DNA from: Planctomycetota bacterium
GTDB taxonomy: Bacteria > Planctomycetota > Planctomycetia > Planctomycetales > Planctomycetaceae
Reading direction: 5' to 3'
Assembly: GCA_018242525.1 (NCBI GenBank)
Contig: JAFEBS010000030.1
Coordinates: 1-61,460, forward strand
Length of the DNA: 61,460 bases
Position 1 is the first letter of the stretch. Each line of letters starts with the position of its first letter. Made by a program: the position numbers and the translations under genes. Under the pieces are notes generated by a model that ran no database searches, was not told the origin of the DNA, and saw nothing but the letters and a program-made list of their open reading frames with translations. This document shows, one piece after another, positions 34,681 through 44,797 of this stretch.

Positions 34681-36111
34681 GTGCGTCTATTCCTGGCCGC
34701 TTTGACCGTCGGCGCCGCGGGCGTCGGCCTGGTGTATCTGCAGCAGTCCTCCCTGCCGACGGCCGAAGCGTCGTCAAAAGTGGAACGGCATCTGTTCGAC
34801 TGGCAGTCGGCCGATGACACGCTGAAGGTCGTCAACAGTGATGTCACCACTCACCTGGACGAACCTCCTTTGATCGTCCGTGACACAATCAACAGTACGC
34901 GGGCGGAAATCACGTCGGTACTCGACGAGTTCGTACGGGTGAACGGTGAATCCAGCGGAGTCCCCTCCCCTTCGGATATCGTGACCCAGGCCGATGCCAC
35001 GAGTCCCGTTGTCGACGACGGCGAACTGATCCCGTTCGCCACCAGTGATGGGCCGCCCGTCGAGACGTCCGATCTGGCTGCCGGAGATGCAGTCTCTTCA
35101 TTGACTCCCACGGATCCCGAAGTCGAAGCAGGCCGGGACACTGCCGATTCCCCGTCCCGGCCAGCCATCAACGAAGCCACCCTGGTGACACAAAAGCCGG
35201 CGGCAAAAAAGGAACCTGTTCAACCGAATCGCCAGCCGGACGTGGCTGCCAAGTCCCCGTCCAAGACCGAACTGCTGCCCGGCCGGAAACTGCCGGACAC
35301 GTCGGCCCCCGTCGCCGATTCTGACTGGCAAATCGTGGGCAGGTCCACGAACAATGTCCCCCTGCACACCCGCCGATTCGGCCAACAGGGAACCCGTTCC
35401 CTGGTGATTGCAGGGATGGACGGTAAAGACCTCATTTCGACCCGCTGGAACGATGAACTGGTGGAAACCCTGGTCACTCAAAAAGGACTGTTCCAGTCGA
35501 ATGAAGTGATGGTCTTTCGCGCCGCCAATCCGGACGGCCTGATCAAGAAGAGTTCGACGAATGCTCAGGGAGTGCTGATCAACCGCAATTTTCCCAGTCG
35601 GCGCTACCAGTTCCTGACCGACAAGTCGGCAGGTTCCGGGCCGTCCAGCGAAGCCGAGACCAAGGCGATCCTGCAAGTGCTCTATACGTTCCGACCGCGA
35701 CGGATCATCCACCTGTCCTCCACCAACGGCCGGTCGGTGATCTACTACAATCGCGCATCGAAGGATCTCGCCGCCAGCCTGCAGAAACAGTATTCACTGG
35801 ACGCCAGGCCGCTGGACGTGGAACTGATGCCGGGCTCGCTGGAAGACTTTGCAGATGGAACGCTGGATGCCGCGGTCGTCTCCCTGAAGCTGAACACGGG
35901 TCCAGACTGGCGACAGGCCTGGAGCCAACATCGACCGATGGTCCTGAGTGCGATCAGCGGACAGAATGCCGACAAAATGCTCTCGGTCTCGGAGGAACTC
36001 GTGAACGCTGCACCAGACTCAGAATCCTCGCGGATCCCCGACCTGAATGTCGAACCCGCCCGAGTGAAGAATCGGCGAGGTTACGAAGAACTGCCGCCCC
36101 CACCACAGTAA
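34681..36111 (+). CDS. exported M14 carboxypeptidase-like protein with altered zinc ligands
   Basis: GTG start with GGAG upstream, then a signal peptide or anchor (LFLAALTVGAAGVGLVYLQQ). Residues about 25-215 are low-complexity, rich in Thr/Ser/Pro/Asp/Glu. From about 220 the protein follows the MpaA-like M14 fold: WQIVGRSTNNVPLHTRRFG, a SLVIAGMDGKD strand, MVFRAANPDGL, GVLINRNFPS and IIHLSST. In active M14 enzymes the second block is GxHGxE; here the HxxE pair is replaced by DxxD (about residues 246 and 249). The NRN substrate motif and the third-ligand His (about 343) are kept, while the C-terminal catalytic Glu position reads SLKLN. I infer a binding protein or a strongly modified enzyme acting on cell-wall or peptide material in the periplasm. 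Confidence 0.65.
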   Translation: MRLFLAALTVGAAGVGLVYLQQSSLPTAEASSKVERHLFDWQSADDTLKVVNSDVTTHLDEPPLIVRDTINSTRAEITSVLDEFVRVNGESSGVPSPSDIVTQADATSPVVDDGELIPFATSDGPPVETSDLAAGDAVSSLTPTDPEVEAGRDTADSPSRPAINEATLVTQKPAAKKEPVQPNRQPDVAAKSPSKTELLPGRKLPDTSAPVADSDWQIVGRSTNNVPLHTRRFGQQGTRSLVIAGMDGKDLISTRWNDELVETLVTQKGLFQSNEVMVFRAANPDGLIKKSSTNAQGVLINRNFPSRRYQFLTDKSAGSGPSSEAETKAILQVLYTFRPRRIIHLSSTNGRSVIYYNRASKDLAASLQKQYSLDARPLDVELMPGSLEDFADGTLDAAVVSLKLNTGPDWRQAWSQHRPMVLSAISGQNADKMLSVSEELVNAAPDSESSRIPDLNVEPARVKNRRGYEELPPPPQ

Positions 36112-36129
36112 TCGTCGCGGAGGCCCTGG

Positions 36130-36160
36130 CACACCAGCCCGACGCGCGAAGGACCGGGGC
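36130..36160. repeat. solo arm of hairpin family A
   Basis: ACACCAGCCCGACGCGCGA followed by AGGACCGGGGC matches the family A left arm with changes and has no partner nearby. It sits between the convergent M14-like and aldolase genes. Confidence 0.55.
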
Positions 36161-36198
36161 TTGACGCGTCGACCGAAGTCTCACGACTTCGGCTACCG

Positions 36199-36232
36199 AA
36201 AAAAGCCCCGGAGGCACTTGGCGTCCAGGGCT
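36199..36232 (-). terminator. intrinsic terminator of the aldolase gene
   Basis: On the minus strand AGCCCTGGA pairs with TCCGGGGCT (one G-T pair) around an 11-base loop and runs straight into TTTTTT. It lies about 26 bases beyond the aldolase stop codon, an ideal position. Confidence 0.8.
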
Positions 36233-36258
36233 CTTGGTGTTCGAAAGCTTCGCTCAAA

Positions 36259-37338
36259 CTACTTCAGACGGCCGGAGGCCATCAGTTTGCTGGCGTTGCC
36301 TGCCTGTCCGAAAGCGATCATGCGTGCCAGGCAGATCTTCTTCATCGCTTCGCGAGCCGGCTTCAGGTATTCACGCGGATCGAACTTGTCCGGAGTCTCG
36401 GCGAAGACTTTGCGGATGGCACCAGTCATCGCCATGCGGCAATCGGTGTCGACGTTGATCTTGCGGACTCCATGCTTGATCCCGCGCTGGATTTCTTCGA
36501 CGGGGACGCCGTACGTTTCCCCCATCTTGCCGCCGTACTGGCGGATGATCTCCTGCAGATCTTCGGGAACCGAAGAACTGCCGTGCATGACCATGTGAGT
36601 GTTTGGCAGGCGTCGATGGATCTCTTCGATCAACGACATCTTCAGCACTTCGCCTGTCGGCTTGTTCTTGAACTTGTACGCGCCATGGCTGGTCCCGATG
36701 GCGACAGCCAGGGCATCGACACCTGTTTCGGCCACGAACCGCTCGGCTTCGTCCGGGTCGGTCAGGTGCGACATCGCCCCTTCGGGTTCCGGTTCCTGCT
36801 CCAGGTCCAAATCATGACCATGCCGCTCGCCCGGTTCACCCATCAACTGAGGATCGACGGGACCGGTCTCTTTGACGGGGCCCTTGTGCTCGATCGAACC
36901 CAGGCAACCGATTTCGCCTTCGACCGACACGCCCATCGCATGCGCCACCTTGACAACCTCGGCGGTCACCTTGACGTTGTATTCATAAGGTGCGGCCGAC
37001 TTGGCGTCTTCCAGCAGCGAACCGTCCATCATCACCGACGTGAAACCGTACTTGATGGCACTGAAGCAGGTGGCCGGGCTGTTGCCGTGGTCCTGGTGCA
37101 TGACGACCGGAATCTCCGGATACAGTTCCGACGCGGCCAGCATCAGGTGACGCAGATAGTTGTCTTGCGAATAGCTGCGGGCACCGCGGGAGGCTTGGAC
37201 GATCACGGGAGAATTGGATTCCTTGGCTGCTTCCATGATCGCCTGGATCTGTTCCATGTTGTTGACGTTAAACGCTGCCACGCCGTAATTGTTTTCGGCA
37301 GCGTGATCCAGCACGACTCGAAGCGGAACCAAAGGCAT
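36259..37338 (-). CDS. fba: class II fructose-bisphosphate aldolase
   Basis: Zinc-dependent aldolase of glycolysis and gluconeogenesis (fructose 1,6-bisphosphate to DHAP and glyceraldehyde 3-phosphate). Visible: NNYGVAAFNVNNMEQI, IPVVMHQDHGNSP with the zinc-site His and catalytic Asp, FTSVMMDGSLL, GVSVEGEIGCLG, VAIGTSHGAYKFK with a zinc-site His, HMVMHGSSSVP and GVRKINVDTDCRMA for phosphate binding. 359 residues, as in the class II type related to Calvin-cycle enzymes. The ATG at 37338 has CAGGAG upstream; the longer frame to 37734 only translates a hairpin repeat. It stands alone with its own terminator. Confidence 0.96.
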   Translation of the reverse strand: MPLVPLRVVLDHAAENNYGVAAFNVNNMEQIQAIMEAAKESNSPVIVQASRGARSYSQDNYLRHLMLAASELYPEIPVVMHQDHGNSPATCFSAIKYGFTSVMMDGSLLEDAKSAAPYEYNVKVTAEVVKVAHAMGVSVEGEIGCLGSIEHKGPVKETGPVDPQLMGEPGERHGHDLDLEQEPEPEGAMSHLTDPDEAERFVAETGVDALAVAIGTSHGAYKFKNKPTGEVLKMSLIEEIHRRLPNTHMVMHGSSSVPEDLQEIIRQYGGKMGETYGVPVEEIQRGIKHGVRKINVDTDCRMAMTGAIRKVFAETPDKFDPREYLKPAREAMKKICLARMIAFGQAGNASKLMASGRLK

Positions 37339-37579
37339 CTGACAAACTCCTGACTTACGATATCCAGTTATTTCGATCTCGCTGCACAATCCACCCCCAA
37401 CGGACGGACTTTCCGCGCGAGCGAGCCAAGCACGCGCTGGATAGGGTACCGCAGTAGAGGGGGATGCGCGAAGCGTCACCGTGCCGAAACAGGCACACCC
37501 GTGTGAGGTTTGATCTGTTGCCGCTGGCTTACAACTGCGACATGATCGGTGCGGGGAAGGCGACACTCGAGTCGATTCG

Positions 37580-37835
37580 AGCTCGGCGCGGGTCTCCTGT
37601 CCCCGCCGAAACGCCGGACCGCAGGTCTCCTCCGGGATCTTGGATTTCTCTGGAACGTAATTCGACAGTAGAAAGAGAAGGGGAGACCGTTCGGTCAGCC
37701 GTTTCGGCGGGGTCAGGAGACCTGCGCCGAGCAAGGCAGTGATAGGGTCGGGAGACCCGAGAGTCGATTCAACGTTCGGCGTTCTTCACGCGGAGCGTGA
37801 AGGCTACTTGTCGGGAGACCCGCGCCGAACAGCGC
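37580..37835. repeat. dispersed copy of the 239-bp-array hairpin family (family C)
   Basis: Left arm 37580-37632 and right arm 37679-37733 are imperfect inverse complements and match the arms of the array units at 59629-60440 (shared blocks GGCGCGGGTCTCC, CCCCGCCGAAACG, GTTTCGGCGGGGTCAGGAG and ACCTGCGCCGAGCA). A third fragment, GGGAGACCCGCGCCGAACAG, ends at about 37833. It fills much of the 620-base gap between the aldolase and hflX genes; nothing else is recognisable there. Confidence 0.85.
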
Positions 37836-37958
37836 GCCATCGCTTTCCAACGGCGCCGAACCACTTCTCTTCTTGAAGTGTCCCCACCCAATCGGTACCG
37901 TGCAGTTTCCGCAAACTGCAATCAGCAGTACCACTTGCTCCGTCGAAAGCCGATTCCT

Positions 37959-39329
37959 TTGGCCGAACCGATTCGCGAAAACCTGAAGACAAGTACTCGA
38001 ACCGCCATTCTGGTTTCTGTTCCTGACCCCAATCGCAACCTGGGCAAGGAACGTGCTCTGGATGAACTTCAGGGGCTGGTCAAAACCGCTGGAGTCAAAG
38101 TTGTCGGCACGCTGGTGCAAAACCGCGAACGCCCCCATCCCGCGACCTGCCTGGGGAAGGGAAAACTGGACGAGCTGCGCGAGTTGGTTGATGCAACTGA
38201 TGCTGAGCTCGTGATTTTCGACAATAACCTGACCCCCTCTCAGGGCCGGAATCTCGAAGAAGAACTGCAGCGGATCATCGTCGATCGCAGCGAGTTGATT
38301 CTGGATATCTTTGCCACTCACGCCCGTACTCACGAAGCCAAGCTGCAGGTGGAACTGGCTCAATTGCAATACACGCGCACCCGGCTGAAACGGATGTGGA
38401 CTCACCTGGAGCGAATCGAGGGAGGGATCGGTGCCAGTCGCGGGCCCGGGGAAAAGCAGATTGAAACCGACCGCCGGCTGATCGACCAGCGGATTTCCGA
38501 ACTGCAGGTCCGCTTGAAAGAGGTCGAGCTGCGACGCGAACGGATGGTGGGTCAACGGGATTCGCACGCGCTGGTATCGCTCGTCGGATATACGAATGCC
38601 GGCAAAAGTACGCTGATGAATGCGTTGACCGGTGCCGGGGTGTATGTGGCGGATCAACTGTTCGCCACGCTCGATACCAGGACACGCAAGTGGACGATTC
38701 CCGGTTTTGGCGGAGTCCTGTTGAGTGATACGGTGGGGTTTGTGCGCGATCTACCACATCAGTTGGTCGCCTCGTTCAAATCCACACTGGAAGAAGCTCG
38801 TCAGGCGGATCTGCTGCTGCACGTGGTGGATGCGTCAAATCCGGAGGCGGAGGAACAAGCCGCGACGGTCGAAGAAGTGCTGGGGGAAATCGGCGTCGAA
38901 ATCAAGAATTCGATCCTGGTGTTGAACAAGATCGACGCGGTTCAGGATCGGGGTCTGGTCGACGTCTTGCGTGCGAAGTATGCCCATGCGATCACGGTCA
39001 GTGCCCGTGATGGCACCGGTCTGGCGCGATTGGGTGAGGCCGCCTCGGAATTGTTATCCGATGGGTTTGTCGAGGTCGACTTGGAAACCTCCGCGGGAAA
39101 TGGGCGCTTGCTGTCGTTCCTGGCCGAGCATGCGAATGTGCTCGACCGCCAATATGAAGATTCCAATGTGATTTTGAAGTGCCGGGTCTCGCGCAACTGG
39201 CTGCCACGATTGCAATCGGAAGCCTCCATCTCGAAAATAACAATTCGCGCCCCGGCGGAAACAACTCTTTTGGCGCCAGCCACCACCGTACAATTTGAGA
39301 ATTCACCTCCCACCACAGATCCCGTCTGA
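37959..39329 (+). CDS. hflX: GTPase HflX
   Basis: Ribosome-associated GTPase that splits or rescues stalled 70S ribosomes. The HflX N-terminal domain is seen (ELVIFDNNLTPSQGRNLEEE, DRSELILDIFATHARTHEAK, GIGASRGPGEKQIETDRR), then the G domain with G1 GYTNAGKST at about residue 210, G3 DTVGFVRDLPHQLV, G4 NKID and G5 SARDGTG. The frame is open from a GTG at 37797, but its first 54 codons translate hairpin repeat and unique spacer. The family core begins at EPIRENLKTSTRT, so I place the start at the TTG at 37959 (456 residues); a TTG at 37935 is possible. No site has a good Shine-Dalgarno, so the true start is unsettled. The GspE-like gene begins 17 bases after the stop. Confidence 0.9.
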   Translation: MAEPIRENLKTSTRTAILVSVPDPNRNLGKERALDELQGLVKTAGVKVVGTLVQNRERPHPATCLGKGKLDELRELVDATDAELVIFDNNLTPSQGRNLEEELQRIIVDRSELILDIFATHARTHEAKLQVELAQLQYTRTRLKRMWTHLERIEGGIGASRGPGEKQIETDRRLIDQRISELQVRLKEVELRRERMVGQRDSHALVSLVGYTNAGKSTLMNALTGAGVYVADQLFATLDTRTRKWTIPGFGGVLLSDTVGFVRDLPHQLVASFKSTLEEARQADLLLHVVDASNPEAEEQAATVEEVLGEIGVEIKNSILVLNKIDAVQDRGLVDVLRAKYAHAITVSARDGTGLARLGEAASELLSDGFVEVDLETSAGNGRLLSFLAEHANVLDRQYEDSNVILKCRVSRNWLPRLQSEASISKITIRAPAETTLLAPATTVQFENSPPTTDPV

Positions 39330-39346
39330 ATCTTGAGGAACGTACC

Positions 39347-41041
39347 ATGGCCGAAGATTACCTGAAGAAACTGGTTCGGGACGGTGTCATCAGCAAGGAG
39401 CAACTCCGCGAAGCCGAAGATCTGGCGTCCAGCCTGGGGATCACTGTCGACGACGCGCTGATCCGACTTGGCTACGTTTCCGCTGGTGAAATTGGCCAGA
39501 TGCAGGCCTCACAATTCGGCTATGAATTCGTCGACCTGGGTGCGATGGAAATCCCGCAGAGCGTCATCGCCCTGATTCCGGAATCGGTCGCCCGGGAAAA
39601 CATCGTGATCGCGATCGCCATGGTCGACGAACGCCTGCGCGTTGCCATGGTCAACGCGCTCGACCTGGATGTCATCGACAAACTCCGATTCATGACAAAT
39701 CGGGATGTCGATCCGGTCGTCGCCCCGAAGGAAGCAATTCAGACCGCCATCAACCGGTTCTATGGCGGCTCTGAAACAGAGTCGGTCGATTCGATGCTGA
39801 TGGAATTCACCGAAACGGCGATCGACTTCACCGAAACGGAAGGGCCGTCCACGAAGGCGCAGGAGGCTGAAGAAAGCGCGCCGGTCGTCCGTCTCGTCAA
39901 TCTGATTATCTCTGAAGCGGTCAATATGAGGGCAAGCGATATCCATATTGAACCGTTTGAGGACAGAATTCGCGTTCGATACCGGATCGACGGTGTCCTG
40001 ATCGAGCGTGACAGTCCCCCCAAGCGACTGCTGGCGGCGTTGACATCGCGTCTTAAGATTATGGCCCGTATGGACATCGCGGAAAAACGACGTCCTCAGG
40101 ATGGACGTATCAAGACACGAACGGGCGGTAAGGACTTTGACTTGCGTGTCAGTATTCTGCCCACCAAGTTCGGTCAGGCGGTTGTCCTTCGAATTCTTGA
40201 TCGCGAAAACATCAAAGTCGGGATCCGGAACCTGGGATTTGGGGAAGAAAACTACCGCAAATTCCAAACGATCATCCGTCGCCCGAATGGCATCTTTCTA
40301 GTCACCGGCCCGACCGGGTCCGGCAAAACCACAACCTTGTACTCGGCGCTGGGCGAGCTGAACCGGCCTGACAAGAAAATCATCACCGCCGAAGACCCGG
40401 TGGAGTACTACCTGCCAGGGATCAATCAGGTCGAAGTGAAGCACGATATCGGACTCGACTTTGCCCGCATCATCCGCGCGATGCTGCGGCAGGCACCCAA
40501 CGTCATCCTCGTCGGCGAGATTCGCGATGCGGAAACCGCAGAGATGGCAATTCAAGCTTCTTTGACTGGACACTTGGTTTTCAGCACGCTGCACACGAAC
40601 GATGCGCCCAGTTCTATTACACGTTTGATCGACATGGGGGTCGAACCTTTCCTCGTCGCCAGCAGTATTATGGCCATTCTGGCGCAACGTCTGGTGCGAG
40701 TTCCCTGCTCAAAATGCCGCGAGGAATACACCCCCGACGCCAGCGAAACTCAGCACTTCGAAATCACCGCCGAACAGTTTGAAGAGGCCAAGTTCATGCG
40801 CGGCAAAGGATGCAATCATTGCCAGCACACTGGCTACCGCGGACGCATCGCCACCTTTGAACTGATGAGCATGAACTCCACCCTGCGGGAAATGACCTTC
40901 AAGAGCGAACCCGCTCAAAGCATCCGCCGCCAGGCACGCCTGTTCGGCATGAGGACTCTGGTGGAAGATGCTTTGTCCAAAGCACTTGTGGGAAAAACAA
41001 CACTCATGGAAGTTTACAAACTGGATAAGGGTGGCCACTGA
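39347..41041 (+). CDS. GspE/PilB-type secretion ATPase
   Basis: Hexameric ATPase that drives type II secretion or type IV pilus extension, cytoplasmic side of the inner membrane. MshEN-type N-terminal domain (about residues 1-140: LVRDGVISKEQLREAEDLA, LIRLGYVS), a N2 domain with ASDIHIEPFEDRIRVRYRID, Walker A GPTGSGKTT at about residue 321, Asp box EDPVEYYLPG, Walker B ILVGEIRDAETAEMA and a His box HTNDAPSS. The zinc tetracysteine is intact (CSKC ... GCNHCQHTG). 564 residues is standard. It follows hflX closely but opens the pilus/secretion locus. It is a paralogue of the protein at 42747. Confidence 0.95.
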   Translation: MAEDYLKKLVRDGVISKEQLREAEDLASSLGITVDDALIRLGYVSAGEIGQMQASQFGYEFVDLGAMEIPQSVIALIPESVARENIVIAIAMVDERLRVAMVNALDLDVIDKLRFMTNRDVDPVVAPKEAIQTAINRFYGGSETESVDSMLMEFTETAIDFTETEGPSTKAQEAEESAPVVRLVNLIISEAVNMRASDIHIEPFEDRIRVRYRIDGVLIERDSPPKRLLAALTSRLKIMARMDIAEKRRPQDGRIKTRTGGKDFDLRVSILPTKFGQAVVLRILDRENIKVGIRNLGFGEENYRKFQTIIRRPNGIFLVTGPTGSGKTTTLYSALGELNRPDKKIITAEDPVEYYLPGINQVEVKHDIGLDFARIIRAMLRQAPNVILVGEIRDAETAEMAIQASLTGHLVFSTLHTNDAPSSITRLIDMGVEPFLVASSIMAILAQRLVRVPCSKCREEYTPDASETQHFEITAEQFEEAKFMRGKGCNHCQHTGYRGRIATFELMSMNSTLREMTFKSEPAQSIRRQARLFGMRTLVEDALSKALVGKTTLMEVYKLDKGGH

Positions 41042-41480
41042 TTTCAACCGCTGAATCAAAGTCGATCGGGCGAGAATCACGCCAGAGATCGGTTTTCCGA
41101 AGGGACCGGGCCTGGCAACTGGTCAGCCGTTCCTGACCTGCGGATTCGATCGAACCAGTTACAGGGATTCCCCCTACGACACAATGTCTTGATCACGGCC
41201 AGTCTTCGACGGAATGATCCTGGCAACGATGGCAATCGGATTGCCAAACAGCAGCGATCCGATTTCTAAAAAGCCTGTCAGAATTTGCACAATCAAATCA
41301 ACGTTTGTTAATTCATTTCTGGTTTAGTTTTCAGAATCATGGTGGCCACAATTTGAGTCTTCCGCGGGGCGACCCCATAATCCCCTCGCCAATCACGACG
41401 GCGCGGGCCATTCGACCATTCGCGTGTGAATTCAATAATCCGATCTCAGAACTCCCAATCAGCCTGCATCTGGATGAGCG
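41042..41480. other. intergenic region upstream of pilT
   Basis: 439 bases without a credible gene. The part at about 41270-41335 is AT-rich relative to its surroundings (AATCAAATCAACGTTTGTTA) and is the likely promoter area for pilT and following genes; TTGCAC at 41285 could be a -35 box but I cannot pair it with certainty. No repeat arm is seen. Confidence 0.45.
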
Positions 41481-42620
41481 ATGGAAGAAAACCGTAAGCA
41501 AGCGCTGCAGATCGACAAGATGCTCGAAACCGTCGTTCGAGAGAAGGTGAGCGATCTGCACATTACCACCGGCCAGCCTCCCGTGGTTCGCGTGGGTGGT
41601 CGCATGGTGCGACTGGAAACCAAGACGTTGACTGCCGACGACACCGTCGGGTTGATGAAAAGTATTACCCCGGAACGGAATCAGCAGGAACTGCAGGAAG
41701 TCGGCGGCACCGACTTTGGATTTGCCTTCGGTGACAAGGCCCGGTTTCGCGTCGCTGTGTTCAAGCAGCGCGGTCACATCGGGATGGTGCTGCGGCGAAT
41801 TCCGAACGAATTCCTGACATTCCAGCAACTCGGCCTGCCGCCGGTCATCGCCGACCTGCTGCATCGTCCGCGCGGTCTGTTTCTGGTGACCGGTCCGACG
41901 GGAAGCGGCAAGACGACCAGTCTGGCCAGTATGATCAACTACCTGAACGACACGGTCGACCACCACATCATCACGCTGGAAGACCCGATTGAGTACTATC
42001 ATCAGCACAAGAAATCGACGATCAACCAGCGTGAGATCGGGGTCGATGTGCCCGACTTCCCCGAGGCTTTGCGTCGTGCCCTGCGAATGGACCCGGATGT
42101 GATCCTGGTCGGCGAAATGCGCGACCTGGCGACGATTTCGTCCGCCATTACGGCGGCCGAAACCGGCCACGTGGTGTTCGGGACGCTGCATACAACCGGT
42201 GCCCAGGGTACCGTCGACCGTATCATCGACGTGTTTCCCACCAGCCAGCAGGAACAGATTCGTACCCAGTTGTCGGTGGCGATCATCGGCATCCTGTCGC
42301 AGGCCCTGCTGCCCCGCAAGCCGAAGGGAGTGGTCGCCGCCTACGAGATGCTGGTGGTGACCCCCGCCATCGCCAACCTGATTCGCGAAGCCAAGACGTT
42401 CCGTATCAATTCGGCCATTCAAACCGGGCGCAAGTTCGGCATGCAACTGCTCGATGACGCCCTGTTCAACCTCTGGAAGAACCAGTTGTGTGAAGAGGAT
42501 GATGTTGTCACCAAGTCGAACCAGCCGGGCGAACTGAAGGCCCGCATCGCGCGGGCCAAGAAGGGTCTGCTGGACGACGACGAGGAAGAAGAGGAAGACG
42601 GCGGCGACGACGAGGAATGA
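41481..42620 (+). CDS. pilT: twitching-motility/retraction ATPase PilT
   Basis: Hexameric ATPase for pilus retraction. N-terminal PAS-like domain with SDLHITTGQPPVVRVGG, Walker A GPTGSGKTT at about residue 138, Asp box LEDPIEY, Walker B VILVGEMRDLATISSAITAAETGH and the His box GTLHTTGAQGTVDRIIDVF; the AIRE-like segment reads NLIREAKTFRI, followed by FGMQLLDDALFNLW. 379 residues, a little longer than PilT of proteobacteria (about 345) because of a C-terminal tail ending in DDDEEEEEDGGDDEE. Such an acidic tail is unusual. No zinc tetracysteine, as expected for PilT. Lying between two extension-type ATPase genes, it argues for a dynamic pilus and not a pure secretion pseudopilus. Confidence 0.94.
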   Translation: MEENRKQALQIDKMLETVVREKVSDLHITTGQPPVVRVGGRMVRLETKTLTADDTVGLMKSITPERNQQELQEVGGTDFGFAFGDKARFRVAVFKQRGHIGMVLRRIPNEFLTFQQLGLPPVIADLLHRPRGLFLVTGPTGSGKTTSLASMINYLNDTVDHHIITLEDPIEYYHQHKKSTINQREIGVDVPDFPEALRRALRMDPDVILVGEMRDLATISSAITAAETGHVVFGTLHTTGAQGTVDRIIDVFPTSQQEQIRTQLSVAIIGILSQALLPRKPKGVVAAYEMLVVTPAIANLIREAKTFRINSAIQTGRKFGMQLLDDALFNLWKNQLCEEDDVVTKSNQPGELKARIARAKKGLLDDDEEEEEDGGDDEE

Positions 42621-42624
42621 CAAA

Positions 42625-42705
42625 ACACTAGCCCGACGCGCGAGCGAGGGATCAGCAAGTTGGACACGCATCGACGAATCCCTCGCTGGCGCGTCGGGCT
42701 AGTGT
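42625..42705. repeat. hairpin repeat family A, copy 2
   Basis: Arms of 27 bases at 42625-42651 and 42679-42705 match copy 1 at 21085-21221 (one C/G change in the left arm, GCGCGAGCG for GCGCCAGCG). Here the spacer is only 27 bases. Located four bases after the pilT stop codon and before pilB. Confidence 0.92.
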
Positions 42706-42746
42706 GGAAAAACCCCAACGACAGCGTCTGGTAACTGGCGACCAAC

Positions 42747-44444
<1,698 letters not shown>

Positions 44445-44445
44445 T

Positions 44446-44559
44446 GCCAATGTCAGCCCGTGGAAAAAGGGGTCTGACCCTTTGGAGGGCATGGACTCAC
44501 CGTGGAAAATCGAATGCCCGGAGAGGGTCTGACCCCTTTTTCCACGGGCTGACATTGGC
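44446..44559. repeat. long perfect inverted repeat between pilB and pilC
   Basis: Perfect 36-base arms (44446-44481 and 44524-44559) with a 42-base loop. The arms include GTCAGCCCGTGG, then AAAAAGGGGTCTGACCC, and the inverse complement. The inner loop adds GGAGGGCAT ... ATGCCCGGA. The left arm starts one base after the pilB stop codon. It does not have a terminal T tract outside the stem, though the right arm itself contains CCCCTTTTT, so termination or attenuation between pilB and pilC is possible. The rest of the 353-base gap (to 44797) holds no gene that I recognise. Confidence 0.93.
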
Positions 44560-44797
44560 TCTGACTGAAAACATGTGGGAACCTCGAAAGAAAGCCTGTG
44601 ATTGGCACATCATGTGTATGAGTTCTGGCGGACGGATCGTTCGATCCGCTGACACGCACATCTGTTTCCAAGAATGGTCTGTTTTTCAGGGTGTTTCCCA
44701 GGACTAGTCTTTTCGTCACGGGTACGTCTCCCGCGGGCGTGGGGCAAAATGTTGTTCGGATTCGCCGCGACGCAGCGGAATCGATCGGAGGCCGGAT

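Noticed and set aside
37339..37734. N-terminal extension of the aldolase frame to 491 residues
   Set aside because: The extra residues translate hairpin family C; the ATG at 37338 has CAGGAG and fits the family's usual start.
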